A stretch of 64,000 bases of DNA, taken from assembly GCA_963774075.1 (NCBI GenBank), contig CAVZDP010000002.1, forward strand, positions 310,001 through 374,000. The letters run 5' to 3'. The stretch comes from JBBQNR01 sp963774075. GTDB taxonomy: Bacteria; Actinomycetota; Thermoleophilia; Solirubrobacterales; JBBDJG01. Position numbers and translations under genes: made by a program. The notes below the pieces were generated by a model. That model ran no database searches and was not told the DNA's origin. It saw only the letters and a list, made by a program, of their open reading frames with translations. Shown piece after piece: positions 28,202-36,974 of this stretch. The first letter of the stretch is position 1. Each line of letters opens with the position of its first letter.

Positions 28202-29890
28202 CTACGCGGCTTCGAGCAGGCTCTCGGCATGCCGGCGGACCGTGCCGTCGGCTGCATCCGAGCCGAGCATCCGGCACAGCTCGGATACGAGGCCCCCGCG
28301 GTCCAGCCGCTCGACCTCGGTCCGCGCCGTCTGCCGCCCGCCAGAGCGCTTGGCGACCCGGAAGTGACGGTCGGCGAGCGACGCCACCTGTGGCAGGTGG
28401 GTGATGCAGACGACCTGGCGGCGGCCCGACAGCTCGCGCAGCTTCTGGCCCACGGCGCGGGCGGTGTTGCCCCCGACGCCGGCGTCGATCTCGTCGAAGA
28501 CGACCGTGGAAGCATCGGAGGCGGCGCTCGCGACGCTCATGAGGGCCAGCATCACCCGCGAGAGCTCGCCGCCCGAGGCGATGTCGCGCAGCTTGCCGGC
28601 CGGAACGCCGCGGTTCGGGGCGATCACCATCTCGACGGCGTCGCGGCCACGCGGGCCGAGCGCCTCCCGCTCGCCGAGCGCCACCTCGAACGATGCTTCA
28701 CCCATCGCGAGCGACTCGAGCTCCGCGCGCACCGAGCGCTCGAGCTCCCGCGCCGCCTGCGTGCGAGTCACGTTCAGCGCGGCGGCCCGCCCTTCCAATT
28801 CGGTCTCGGCCTCGGCCAGCTCGCGCTCGAGTCGCGCCGTCGCCTCGCCGGCATTCGAGAGCCTCGCGTGCTCGCGCCTGCAGCGCTCGGCGTGCTCCAG
28901 CACCGCGGCGATCGAGCCGCCGTGCTTTCGTCGCAGGCGCGCGAGCAGCGCCAGCCGCTCGCCGAGCTGCTCGAGCCGCCGCGGGTCCGCCTCGAGTCCA
29001 GCCTCGTAGTCGCGCAGCTCGCGCGCCACGTCCTCGCCTTCGTACGCGAGCGTCCGCAGGCGCTCGGCGAGGGCGTCCAGGCGCTCGTCGGTGCCGGCGG
29101 CCTGACCGAGCGCGTCTGCCGCCGCCGACAGCGAGGCGAGCGCTCCCGCCTCGCCTTCCGCGGCGGCCGGCTCGAGCGCCTCGGTCGCCGACCAGGTCGC
29201 CTCGCGCAGGCTCTCGACCGCCGACAGGCGCACCTGCTCGCCCTCGAGCCGCTCCTCCTCGCCGTCACTCGGCGCCGCCTCTTCGATCTCCTGCAGCTCG
29301 AATTCGAGCAGGTCGAGGTCGCGCTCACGCGCGCCGACCCGTTCGCGAAGCTCTTCCAGCTCGCGCCGCAGCTCACGGGCGCGAGCCCACCCGCGCTCGA
29401 ACTCGGCTCGAGCGTCGAGGTGCGGCTTGCCGCAAAAGGCGTCCAGCACCTCGAGCTGCGCCGAGGCGAGCGTGAGCTTGCGGTGCTCGTGCTGGCCGTA
29501 GAAGGAGAGAAGGCGCGAGCCGACAGCCTGGAGGTCGGCGGCCGACGCCGAGCGCCCCTGGACGTAGGCTCGCGTTCGCCCGTCGGAGGTGATGCGCCGC
29601 GCCAGCACGACCTCCTGCTCGTCGAGCGCGAGCCGGTCGCAGGCGTCCGCCAGCTCGGGATCGGTGGCGAGGGTGCGCGCAGGGGTGAAGACGCCTTCGA
29701 CGTACGCCTCCTCCGCCCCGGGCCGGAGCAGCCCGCGGGGCGGCCTGCCGCCGAGCAGCATGTCGAGGGCGTGGGTGAGCACCGTCTTGCCGGCCCCGGT
29801 CTCCCCCGTGATCGCGTTGAGCCCGCCGGCGAGCGTGAGCTCGGCGCGCTCGATCAGCAGCAGGTTGCGTACTCGAAGCTCGGCCAGCAT
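28202..29890 (-). CDS. recN: DNA repair protein RecN
   Basis: The 562-residue SMC-like ATPase acts in double-strand break repair. Visible are the N-terminal Walker A (GETGAGKTVLTHALDMLLGG), a long central coiled coil (about residues 160-370) with a hinge, the signature LSRVMLALM preceded by ASGGE, Walker B (TVVFDEIDAGVGG), and the switch His in CITHLPQVASLADRHF. Length is normal. The ATG follows the nadK stop by 50 bases; tlyA-nadK-recN order is conserved in actinobacteria. Confidence 0.95.
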   Translation of the reverse strand: MLAELRVRNLLLIERAELTLAGGLNAITGETGAGKTVLTHALDMLLGGRPPRGLLRPGAEEAYVEGVFTPARTLATDPELADACDRLALDEQEVVLARRITSDGRTRAYVQGRSASAADLQAVGSRLLSFYGQHEHRKLTLASAQLEVLDAFCGKPHLDARAEFERGWARARELRRELEELRERVGARERDLDLLEFELQEIEEAAPSDGEEERLEGEQVRLSAVESLREATWSATEALEPAAAEGEAGALASLSAAADALGQAAGTDERLDALAERLRTLAYEGEDVARELRDYEAGLEADPRRLEQLGERLALLARLRRKHGGSIAAVLEHAERCRREHARLSNAGEATARLERELAEAETELEGRAAALNVTRTQAARELERSVRAELESLAMGEASFEVALGEREALGPRGRDAVEMVIAPNRGVPAGKLRDIASGGELSRVMLALMSVASAASDASTVVFDEIDAGVGGNTARAVGQKLRELSGRRQVVCITHLPQVASLADRHFRVAKRSGGRQTARTEVERLDRGGLVSELCRMLGSDAADGTVRRHAESLLEAA

Positions 29891-29940
29891 GACCGTCTAC
29901 GTCTATCAGCGCTGGCCGACGGAGCGGTGGAGGGCCGAGG

Positions 29941-30822
29941 CTATCCGCCGGTGAGCAGCCGCAGCTTCTCGCGGAAGCGTCCGTAGAACGTCGAGCCCGG
30001 GAGCTGCGCCAGCCCGACGGCGTCGGGATGGAAGCGCACGTCGCTCCCCTCGCCGGGACCCAGTGTTCCGGTCGCCATGCCGTCGATCACGATCTCGACG
30101 GCCTCGGAGCCCTCGTTCACGACCCGCAGCACGTCCTCGGGGGCGGCCACGAGCGAGCGCACGTTGAGCGCATGCGGCGCCACCATGCTGACGACGAAGC
30201 CGCGCAGGTCCCAGGCGAGGATGGGGCCGCCCGCGGAGAGGTTGTAGGCGGTCGAGCCGGCCGGTGTCGAGGCGATGAGTCCGTCGCAAGGAGCGCGCAC
30301 GACCTCCTCGCCCGCGAGTGAGTACGAGATGTGGGCGACGTTGAGCTGCGCCTCGCGCTGGAACGAGACCTCGTTGATGGCGAACTCACGCCGCGACCCG
30401 TCGGCGAGCAGCAGCGCCGGCAGCTTGATCACGTCGAAGTCGCCGCTGAGCGCGCGCTCCACTCCCTCGTCGGCGTCCGCGCGGTCCACGGTGGCGAGGA
30501 AGCCGACCCTGCCGCAGTTGATGGAGAAGACCGGGACGTCCGTACCTGCACGCGCTCGCAGGAAGCGAAGCGTCGTGCCGTCGCCTCCGAGGACCACGCA
30601 GATGTCCGCATCACGGCTGTCTTCCGCGTTCGGCCGCAAGTTCGGGTTCGGGCCGTCGAGCTCGTGCTTGGCGGTCTCATCGGGATCGAACAGCAGCTCG
30701 ACGCCGTGGCGCTCGGCCGCGCGCGTGAGGCGCTCGACGAGGTCCTTGGTGACCTCGCGACGGCGGTGGGTGTAGACGGCGGCCGTCCGGATCTGGCGAG
30801 CGCTGGTGGGGCTCGCGCTCAT
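29941..30822 (-). CDS. nadK: NAD kinase
   Basis: The 293-residue enzyme phosphorylates NAD to NADP using ATP or polyphosphate. The diagnostic CVVLGGDGTTLRFLR motif, GRVGFLATVDR, the NEVSF strand and TPAGSTAYNLSAGGPIL are all present. The ATG at 30822 overlaps the tlyA stop (ATGA), showing translational coupling. The frame is open further upstream, inside tlyA, but the family start is here. Confidence 0.95.
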   Translation of the reverse strand: MSASPTSARQIRTAAVYTHRRREVTKDLVERLTRAAERHGVELLFDPDETAKHELDGPNPNLRPNAEDSRDADICVVLGGDGTTLRFLRARAGTDVPVFSINCGRVGFLATVDRADADEGVERALSGDFDVIKLPALLLADGSRREFAINEVSFQREAQLNVAHISYSLAGEEVVRAPCDGLIASTPAGSTAYNLSAGGPILAWDLRGFVVSMVAPHALNVRSLVAAPEDVLRVVNEGSEAVEIVIDGMATGTLGPGEGSDVRFHPDAVGLAQLPGSTFYGRFREKLRLLTGG

Positions 30823-31640
30823 CGCGGGACTCCCGCATGGAGCGCGGCCTCTGGCTCCGCCGCCAGCGCCGCAGCGCGCAGGTCGCCCCTGCCCGCACGC
30901 CCCGGCTCGGTGCACCACATGAAACTCTCGCGGTTGCCCGCCGGGCCCGGCAACCCAGAGGAGCAGTACCCCTGCACGGCGAGGCCGAGCTCCCGCGCAG
31001 ACTGGCCTGCTGAGACGAGCGCCTCGAGCCGGTCCCCGCGGTCGCGCACGACTCCCCCGCGCCCGACCCGACCCCGGCCGAGCTCGAACTGCGGCTTCAC
31101 CAGCGCGAGCAGGTCGAAGCTCGGCGCCGCACACGCCGCCAGCGCCGGCAGCACCTTCGACAGGCCGATGAACGAGACGTCCACGACGAGCAGCTCCGGC
31201 GCGTAGGGAAGCTGCTCAGGCCTCAGCCCGCGCGCGTTCACCCGCTCGACCACGGTCACTCGCTCGTCGGTCCGAAGCCGCCAATCGAGCGCTCCGTAGG
31301 CGACGTCCACGGCCACCACGTGCGCGGCCCCCGCTTGGAGCAGGCAGTCGCTGAACCCCCCGGTCGAGGCCCCCGCGTCGAGACAGCGCCGCCCGGTCAC
31401 CGCCACGCCGAAGGACTCGAGCGCGCGCTCGAGCTTGAGCCCGCCCCTGGAGACGTAGCGCGGGCGCTCCGCGATCTCGAGCACGGCGTCCTCGGGGACG
31501 AGCATGCCGGGCTTGGCGGCCCGCTCCCCCGCCCCGCCGAGCAGCACCTCGCCGGCGAGCACCGAGCCGGCAGCCTGGGAGCGCGAATCGAACAGGCCGC
31601 GCGTCACGAGCAGGCGGTCGAGACGAACCCTGGCCGACAT
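30819..31640 (-). CDS. tlyA: TlyA family rRNA 2'-O-methyltransferase
   Basis: The 273-residue protein has an N-terminal S4 RNA-binding domain (RVRLDRLLVTRGLFDSRSQA) and a Rossmann methyltransferase domain starting RRCLDAGASTGGFSDCLLQA (SAM-binding). LLVVDVSFIGLSKVLPAL and ALVKPQFELGRG follow. In mycobacteria TlyA methylates C1409 of 16S and C1920 of 23S rRNA and determines capreomycin sensitivity. The ATG at 31640 is chosen because the S4 domain begins directly after it; the frame extends further upstream without family sequence. Confidence 0.93.
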   Translation of the reverse strand: MSARVRLDRLLVTRGLFDSRSQAAGSVLAGEVLLGGAGERAAKPGMLVPEDAVLEIAERPRYVSRGGLKLERALESFGVAVTGRRCLDAGASTGGFSDCLLQAGAAHVVAVDVAYGALDWRLRTDERVTVVERVNARGLRPEQLPYAPELLVVDVSFIGLSKVLPALAACAAPSFDLLALVKPQFELGRGRVGRGGVVRDRGDRLEALVSAGQSARELGLAVQGYCSSGLPGPAGNRESFMWCTEPGRAGRGDLRAAALAAEPEAALHAGVPR

Positions 31641-31687
31641 AGGAACAAAAGGTACTTCCTCGGCCTCTGACTGCCTTTTCCGCCTCG

Positions 31688-31703
31688 TGTGATCCACATC
31701 ACA
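31688..31703. promoter_or_regulatory. CRP/FNR-type operator palindrome
   Basis: TGTGATCCACATCACA is a perfect match to the CRP-family consensus TGTGA-N6-TCACA. It lies in the 123-bp divergent region, about 48 bases upstream of the tlyA start and 60 bases upstream of the start of the small membrane-protein gene. A cAMP receptor protein (Crp/GlxR type) could control either direction. Confidence 0.55.
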
Positions 31704-31763
31704 TAAGAACGCACGTTCGATCGGTACTCTCGTTTCCAGCACCCTCCCTGGCGGGACAGAACC

Positions 31764-32117
31764 ATGACGATCGCACGACTGTTACCACTGCACATACACG
31801 GCGCCGTCGAGGCAGCGCTCGCGCTGCTGATCATGGCGACTCCGTTCGTGCTCGGGTTCGATCCTGCCGCGATGATCGCCTCCCTGGCGATAGGCAGCCT
31901 CATTCTCACCGTGGCGTTTGCGACGCACGCAGGTGGGGACGGCGAGCTGCCTGTTTCGACTCACCTCGTGCTGGACATGGCGTTCGCGGTCGCCCTTGGA
32001 CTGGCGGCGATCGCGTTCGCCCTGGCCGGCGAAGCCGCCGAGACGGCTCTGCTGGCCACGGCCTCGGTCAGCCTCACGCTCTTGGCCTCGCTCACGCGCT
32101 ACAGCGCGCAGAGCTAG
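31764..32117 (+). CDS. Small four-helix membrane protein
   Basis: The 117-residue product has four hydrophobic segments (about residues 10-32, 34-54, 68-88 and 92-110) starting MTIARLLPLHIHGAVEAALA, with short polar loops and a His-rich entry. It resembles the small SPW-type or DoxX-size integral membrane proteins but I cannot place it in a family. It is monocistronic, with a perfect CRP-like palindrome upstream and a strong hairpin terminator about 60 bases downstream. This suggests regulation by carbon or redox state. Confidence 0.72.
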   Translation: MTIARLLPLHIHGAVEAALALLIMATPFVLGFDPAAMIASLAIGSLILTVAFATHAGGDGELPVSTHLVLDMAFAVALGLAAIAFALAGEAAETALLATASVSLTLLASLTRYSAQS

Positions 32118-32175
32118 GCAACACAATCTTTTCGAGCTTCCCGCGCACACATACGCAGCAACCTCTCCTCCCCAA

Positions 32176-32199
32176 GACGCCCCGCTAACGCGGGGCGTC
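32176..32199 (+). terminator. Hairpin terminator after the small membrane-protein gene
   Basis: A perfect 10-bp stem (GACGCCCCGC / GCGGGGCGTC) with loop TAAC lies about 60 bases downstream of the stop codon. No U-tract follows (CGCCCGTT), so termination may be Rho-assisted. Confidence 0.55.
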
Positions 32200-32267
32200 G
32201 CCCGTTGAGGGGCGCTGCGCCAGCGGCAGGCGTGGGAGTTTGGAATCAATCGGCTAGTGGTCGGGGC

Positions 32268-32656
32268 GTGGACATCGAGACGACCTGGATAAACCCTGGC
32301 CAGGCGGACAAGCTGGCCGAGATCGCTCAGTACCGCTACCCCGCCAAGGGCGAGCGCGTCGGGATCGCGATCTCCCGCGTGCAGCTACATCCGCCGACTA
32401 CGGCATCCCCATCCCCCACACCGAGATGATCTACGTCACGCAGCGACGCCGGAAGAACGCGAAGAGGATCGCGCCCAGCGGCCGCGGCAAAGGGCTACAC
32501 TCGCCGGCGGGGGCACCACGAGGGAGAGGACGGGGCTCACGAGCACAACCCGAAAGGCACTGGTCGCGGCAATCGTCGGATTGCTGGCTCTGCCCGCGGT
32601 GGCGCTCGCCACGCACCCAAGGGCGGGCGGCGGCACGCCGCTTCGCGTTCCGTTGA
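32268..32656 (+). pseudogene. Possible frameshifted small gene of unknown function
   Basis: From a GTG at 32268 the frame reads VDIETTWINPGQADKLAEIA then QYRYPAKGERVGIAIS, with strong GC bias at third positions, and then degenerates. A second frame takes over near 32382-32392 with SADYGIPIPHTEMIYVTQRR and basic residues, running open to 32656. One missing base would join the two. I do not recognise the product. The second half overlaps the expected signal-peptide region of the next gene, so the true end is unclear and the whole assignment is tentative. Apart from this and the hairpin, the 32118-32580 gap shows nothing else. Confidence 0.3.
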
Positions 32657-33333
32657 TGCCGGCATTCGCGCAGTGCACGGCGTTCGACACATCGCATGCT
32701 CCCCCGCACGCCTACGGGTCCTGCTCCTCGGTGGCGCTCGAGTCGGCGACGCTCACAACCAACTCTTCGGGCGCCGGATCGGGGTTCTTCCGGCTCGACG
32801 TCATGTGCACGAACGGCCAGACGCCCCCCTGCACTCCGACCGACGGCACCGACTCCGAGGACAACCGCGTCGTGTCCAACAACAGCGACGTGCGCTGCGC
32901 GGTCGGCGGCATTCCGGGCTGTACGTCGGCGGGGGCCGACTACACGGGCAAGCTGCTCCTGCAGCTCGGGCTGCGCGTCACCGACCACGCGAGCAACGTC
33001 ACTGCCTGCGACAACGGCCTGGGCAACCCGCCCTGCATTCCGGCGACCGTCAGGGACTTCACCTTCTCGGTCCCGGTTCAGTGCAACAACAACGGCGGCG
33101 TCAACGGCGCAACCTGCAACGTGAACACGACGCTCGACGCGCTCGAGCCCGGAACCGTCAAGGAATTTCAGCGCGCCGTGACCGGGATCACCTCCCTGAA
33201 GGTGGTCGACTCGGGGCCCGACGGCTTGATCAACCCGTCCCCGGTTGACGACCCTCTCGGCCTCGGCTGTCCGTCGGTCTGCGGCACCGGGGACGAGACG
33301 CCCTACCAGCGCATGGGCTACTTCAACCCTTAA
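32581..33333 (+). CDS. Secreted Cys-containing protein, stand-alone copy of a shared extracellular domain
   Basis: From the TTG at 32581 the product is 250 residues. The in-frame sequence upstream (TSTTRKALVAAIVG) looks like the front of the signal peptide but has no standard start codon, so the real start is unresolved. The mature domain begins near PLRVPLMPAFAQC and has about twelve cysteines. Hallmarks are NNSDVRC, GADYTGKLLLQLGLRVTDHA, CNVNTTLDALEPG and CPSVCGTGDETPYQ. The same order of motifs ends the PD40 propeller protein at 15142-16816 (SDVRC, TGTLLLSLALRVTDRAS, CPPTCGDGDEAPY). The fold looks all-beta; function is unknown. Confidence 0.7.
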   Translation: MLALPAVALATHPRAGGGTPLRVPLMPAFAQCTAFDTSHAPPHAYGSCSSVALESATLTTNSSGAGSGFFRLDVMCTNGQTPPCTPTDGTDSEDNRVVSNNSDVRCAVGGIPGCTSAGADYTGKLLLQLGLRVTDHASNVTACDNGLGNPPCIPATVRDFTFSVPVQCNNNGGVNGATCNVNTTLDALEPGTVKEFQRAVTGITSLKVVDSGPDGLINPSPVDDPLGLGCPSVCGTGDETPYQRMGYFNP

Positions 33334-33351
33334 CGCGTAGAGCGAGAGTAT

Positions 33352-35397
33352 CTAGGCGCTTCGAAGCGCCCGCGGCGACTGGAGCGCGACCGTGACGTCG
33401 CGCGCGATGCGCTCGGGCGTCAGGCCGATCTCAGCTCGCAGAAGGTCCGGCTTGCCGTGTGTGACGTAGCGGTCGGGGATGCCGAACCTCACCACCCGCG
33501 CCCGGCTGCGCTCGGGCTGCTCATCGGAGAGGTGCTCGAGCACGGCCGATCCGAAGCCTCCGGCGAGCACGTTCTCCTCCACCGTCACCAGCAGGTCGTG
33601 CTCGGCGGCGAGTGACTCGACGAGCGCGCCGTCGAGCGGCTTGGAGAAGCGAGCGTCGCAGACGGTGGGGCTCGAGCCCTGCTCGCGCAGCAGCCCCGCC
33701 GCGCCGAGCGCGATGTCGACGCCGGTGCCGTAGCCGAGCAGCGCAACCTGCTCGCCCTCGGCCAGCATCTCGCCGCGGCCGATCTCGATCGCCGACGGGT
33801 GCTCGGGCAGCTCGAATCCCACCGCCGCCCCGCGCGGATAGCGGATCGCGATCGGGCCGTCGTCGTAGAGCAGAGCAGTGCGGAGCATGTGCACGAGCAT
33901 GGCCTCGTCGCGGGGCGCCATCGCGACCATGTTCGGGATCAGGCGCAGGTACGAGACGTCGTAGTTGCCGTGGTGAGTCGGCCCGTCGTCGCCGACGAGG
34001 CCGGCGCGGTCCATGCAGAAGACGACGTTCAGCCGCTGCAGGCAAACGTCGTGCACGATCTGGTCGTAGGCGCGCTGCAGGAAGGTCGAGTAGATCGCCG
34101 CCACCGGCTTCATTCCCTCGAGCGCGAGCCCGGCCGCGAAGAGGACCGCCTGCTGCTCGGCGATCCCGACGTCGTAGTACTGGTCGGGCAGCTCCTTGCA
34201 GAGCGCGGATAGACCGGTGCCGCCCGCCATCGCGGCGGTGATGCCGATCACGCGTGGGTCGCGGCGAGCCTCCTCGACGAGCGCGCGCCCGAAGACCTCG
34301 GTGTATTGCGGCGGCGACGGCTTCGAGCCCGTGATGCGGCGCTTGGGGGGCGCCGCTTCGGAGCTGCCGATCGCCTGGCCGTCCTTGATCGAACCGGGCT
34401 TGGCGGCGTGCCACTTCTCCATCCCTTCAAAGCCGCCGTCCTCGGCCGGCGCAAAGCCCTTGCCCTTGACGGTCTTCACGTGCACCACGACTGGTCGTTC
34501 AGCCTTCAGAGCCTGCTGCAGCGCCCTGCGGACCGCTTTCACGTCGTGGCCGTCCACCACTCCGACGTACGCGAGATCGAGCTCCTCGAAGAAGAGGCCC
34601 GGTGCCCAGAACGCCTTCAGCGACTCCTTGAGCTGGGGCCCGAGGCGCTCGATCCGCCGGCCGATGCCGGCCGGAAGGCGCGTGAGGCTCGTCTCGACGG
34701 CCTCGCGCGCGGCATGGCCCTTGGGGTCGAGCCGCACGCGGTTGAAATAGCGCGAGAGCGCCCCCACGTTCGGGGAGATGGACATCCCGTTGTCGTTGAG
34801 GACGATCACGATCGGCGTGTCGAGGCCTCCGGCATTGAGCAGGGCCTCGAAGGCGACGCCTCCGGTCATCGCGCCGTCGCCGACCACGGCTACGACGTAG
34901 CCCTGGCGGTCATCGGCGTCGCCGGCGCCGCGCTCGCCGTCCTCCTCGCGCTGCGCGCGCAGCGCTCGCTCGCGATGGCGCATCGCCTCCTTGATGCCGA
35001 CCGCGTAGCCGGCAGCGGTCGACGCGTGTCCCGCTCCCATGATGTCGTGCTCGGATTCCTCGCGGGAGCAGAATGGCGCGAGGCCGCCGTACTGACGGAT
35101 CGTCGACAGCTCGTTCCGGCGACCGGTCAGCACCTTGTGCGGGTAGGCCTGGTGTCCGACGTCCCAGAGGATCTTGTCGCGCGGCGAGTCGAGCACGCTG
35201 TGGAGCGCGACCGCCAGCTCGCATGTCCCGAGATTGGCCCCGAAGTGCCCACCCACCTCTCCGACGGTGTCGATGATGTACTCGCGCACCTCCTGGGCGA
35301 GGCGCTGGAGCTCGTCTTCCCCGAGACCCTTCAGGTCGTCGGGGCCGTCGATGCCGTCGAGGAGGCGCGGGCGCTCTTTCGCCTTCTTTCGTGGCAC
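33352..35397 (-). CDS. dxs: 1-deoxy-D-xylulose-5-phosphate synthase
   Basis: The 681-residue thiamine-diphosphate enzyme condenses pyruvate and glyceraldehyde 3-phosphate, the first step of the MEP isoprenoid pathway. Visible are GGHFGANLGTCELAVALHSV, WDVGHQAYPHKVLTGR, the ThDP motif VVGDGAMTGGVAFEALLNAG with LNDNGMSISPNVG, the transketolase middle domain (FCMDRAGLVGDDGPTHHGNY) and the C-terminal domain (VTVEENVLAGGFGSAVLEHL). The GTG start with GGAGGG upstream lies five bases after the polyprenyl synthase stop. It contains an unusual charged insertion near residue 145 (REEDGERGAGDADD). Confidence 0.96.
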   Translation of the reverse strand: MPRKKAKERPRLLDGIDGPDDLKGLGEDELQRLAQEVREYIIDTVGEVGGHFGANLGTCELAVALHSVLDSPRDKILWDVGHQAYPHKVLTGRRNELSTIRQYGGLAPFCSREESEHDIMGAGHASTAAGYAVGIKEAMRHRERALRAQREEDGERGAGDADDRQGYVVAVVGDGAMTGGVAFEALLNAGGLDTPIVIVLNDNGMSISPNVGALSRYFNRVRLDPKGHAAREAVETSLTRLPAGIGRRIERLGPQLKESLKAFWAPGLFFEELDLAYVGVVDGHDVKAVRRALQQALKAERPVVVHVKTVKGKGFAPAEDGGFEGMEKWHAAKPGSIKDGQAIGSSEAAPPKRRITGSKPSPPQYTEVFGRALVEEARRDPRVIGITAAMAGGTGLSALCKELPDQYYDVGIAEQQAVLFAAGLALEGMKPVAAIYSTFLQRAYDQIVHDVCLQRLNVVFCMDRAGLVGDDGPTHHGNYDVSYLRLIPNMVAMAPRDEAMLVHMLRTALLYDDGPIAIRYPRGAAVGFELPEHPSAIEIGRGEMLAEGEQVALLGYGTGVDIALGAAGLLREQGSSPTVCDARFSKPLDGALVESLAAEHDLLVTVEENVLAGGFGSAVLEHLSDEQPERSRARVVRFGIPDRYVTHGKPDLLRAEIGLTPERIARDVTVALQSPRALRSA

Positions 35398-35401
35398 CCG
35401 C

Positions 35402-36328
35402 TCAGCCCTCCCTCGCGTACACGAAGTCCGTTAGCTGCTCGAGCGCTCCGGGCTCCCCGTCGAGTCCGACCAGCGCCTTGCTCAGCAGGCGGCGCGTCTT
35501 GGCGTGCGACTGGGCGGCGAGCTCGCCCGCGCGCTCCAACCCGAACACGCTCACGTAGGTGCGCTTTCCGAGGCGTTCGTCGCTTCCCTGCGACTTGCCC
35601 GTGTCTTCCTGCGAGCCCGTGACGTCGAGGATGTCGTCCACGATCTGGAAGAGGACGCCGAGCTCGGCGGCGAACGCTCGCAGCGCGGCGGACGCGCTCG
35701 CGGGCATCCCGAGCAGCAGGGGGGCGATCGTCACGCTTGCGGTGATCAGCTTCCCGGTCTTGAGCGCGTGCATACGCCTGAGCTCGTCGGAGTCGAGGTC
35801 GGCCGCTGTGACGTCGACGTACTGCCCGCCCACCATGCCGTCCACGCTGATCGCGCCGGAAAGCTCGCGCAGGGCGTCCAACACGCGGTCGGCGTCCCCC
35901 GACTGCCGCTCCAGCACCAGCCTGTAGGCCTCCGCGAAGAGTCCGTCGCCCGCCAGGATCGCCACGTTCTCCCCGTAGGCGATGTGGCACGTCGGCCGGC
36001 CGCGGCGCAGGTCGTCGTCGTCCATCGCGGGCAGGTCATCGTGGATGAGCGAGTAGGTATGGATCAGCTCGATTGCGGCCGCGGCGGGCAGCACGCTCTC
36101 GGGCGGAGAGCCCGCGGCGCGCGCCGTCGCAAGCGTGAGGACCGGCCTGATGCGCTTACCACCGGCGAGCAACGAGTAGCGCATCGCCTCCGCGAGCTTC
36201 GCCGTCGCCTGCTCACCCGAGAAGCTGAGCTGCTCGAGGTAGCGCTCGACGAGATCCCGCAGGTCTTCGGGGTAGCCGGCGTCAGCCCGGGACGCGGGCG
36301 AGCGCATCGCTCGAGGCGCGACGCTCAC
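35402..36328 (-). CDS. ispA: Polyprenyl (farnesyl/geranylgeranyl) diphosphate synthase
   Basis: The 308-residue trans-prenyltransferase joins IPP to an allylic diphosphate. It has the first aspartate-rich motif IHDDLPAMDDDDLRRGRPT (DDxxxxD class), GGKRIRPVLTLAT, and the second motif FQIVDDILDVTGS. The chain length of the product cannot be read directly; the insertion in the first motif is typical of IspA-type farnesyl or GGPP synthases. The GTG at 36328 overlaps the xseB stop (GTGA). Placement between xseB and dxs is the common xseB-ispA-dxs arrangement. Confidence 0.92.
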   Translation of the reverse strand: MSVAPRAMRSPASRADAGYPEDLRDLVERYLEQLSFSGEQATAKLAEAMRYSLLAGGKRIRPVLTLATARAAGSPPESVLPAAAAIELIHTYSLIHDDLPAMDDDDLRRGRPTCHIAYGENVAILAGDGLFAEAYRLVLERQSGDADRVLDALRELSGAISVDGMVGGQYVDVTAADLDSDELRRMHALKTGKLITASVTIAPLLLGMPASASAALRAFAAELGVLFQIVDDILDVTGSQEDTGKSQGSDERLGKRTYVSVFGLERAGELAAQSHAKTRRLLSKALVGLDGEPGALEQLTDFVYAREG

Positions 36329-36537
36329 AGCAGCTCCTCTTGGCCCGGGACCTCCTCCGCCGGGGTCGAGCGGGCGACCCGGCCCAGCTCGGCAACCGCC
36401 TGCGAGGCGAGCTCCGCGCACTCCCCGGCCAGCCGCACCGCTTCGTCGGAGTCCAGGTCGTCCTCGGCCATGCGCCGGGCGTGGTCGGACAGGCGATCCG
36501 AGATCTCGCTCAACCTCAAAGTCGCCTCGTCAGCCAT
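36325..36537 (-). CDS. xseB: Exodeoxyribonuclease VII small subunit
   Basis: The 70-residue helical protein (MADEATLRLSEISDRLSDHA, then LDSDEAVRLAGECAELASQA) fits the XseB pattern. Its position between nusB and ispA is where xseB is often found. It would form the exonuclease VII complex with XseA, which is not encoded in this window. It overlaps the nusB stop by eight bases and the ispA start by four. Short length makes the family call less certain than its neighbours. Confidence 0.75.
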   Translation of the reverse strand: MADEATLRLSEISDRLSDHARRMAEDDLDSDEAVRLAGECAELASQAVAELGRVARSTPAEEVPGQEELL

Positions 36538-36967
36538 GGCTGGCGTTCCTCACCGCGCCGCCGAGGATGCCGTTCACGAACGCGGGCGCCTCCGAGCCGC
36601 AGTAGAGCTTGGTCGTCTCGACTGCCTCGTCGATCGCGACCTCGTCCGGCACGTCGGGCCGGTGCATGATCTCGTGGAGCGCGACGCGCAGGATCGCCCG
36701 CTCGAGCGGGGCGATGCGCTCGACGCGCCAACCGATCGCGTTCTGCTCGAGCACGTCGTCGAGCTCGTCGCGCGTACTCTCCACGCCCTCGACCAGCTCG
36801 ACGGTGTAAGGCGTCAGCTTTCCAGGTTTCGGGGGCGCCGGCTCGGATCCGTTGCCGGGTTCCGTCGCAGGTGGCGGGCGCTGGACGAGTTCCTCGACCG
36901 TTGCTCCGGTGACGTCGCGCTGATAGCAGATGAACACTGCGGCACGACGCTGGTCGGTGCGGCGCAT
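36530..36967 (-). CDS. nusB: Transcription antitermination protein NusB
   Basis: The 145-residue all-helical RNA-binding protein has RRTDQRRAAVFICYQRDVTG at the N-terminus, WRVERIAPLERAILRVALHE in the middle and DEVAIDEAVETTKLYCGSEA, FVNGILGGAV at the end, all hallmarks of NusB. It acts in rRNA antitermination with NusE and NusA. An acidic, Pro-rich insertion (about residues 32-48) is not typical. It follows efp by seven bases, as in most actinobacteria. Confidence 0.9.
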   Translation of the reverse strand: MRRTDQRRAAVFICYQRDVTGATVEELVQRPPPATEPGNGSEPAPPKPGKLTPYTVELVEGVESTRDELDDVLEQNAIGWRVERIAPLERAILRVALHEIMHRPDVPDEVAIDEAVETTKLYCGSEAPAFVNGILGGAVRNASHG

Positions 36968-36974
36968 TCCTTGC

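Noticed and set aside
26930..29986. A plus-strand open frame of over 1000 codons
   Set aside because: It is antisense to steA and recN, both strongly supported by motifs and synteny. Long antisense frames are expected at this GC content, and the translation is rich in His, Arg and Leu without domains.
32581..33333. Whether the two Cys-containing secreted proteins belong to a toxin-immunity or CRISPR-like system
   Set aside because: No immunity-like partner, nuclease domain or repeat array lies beside either gene. The evidence supports only a shared extracellular domain.
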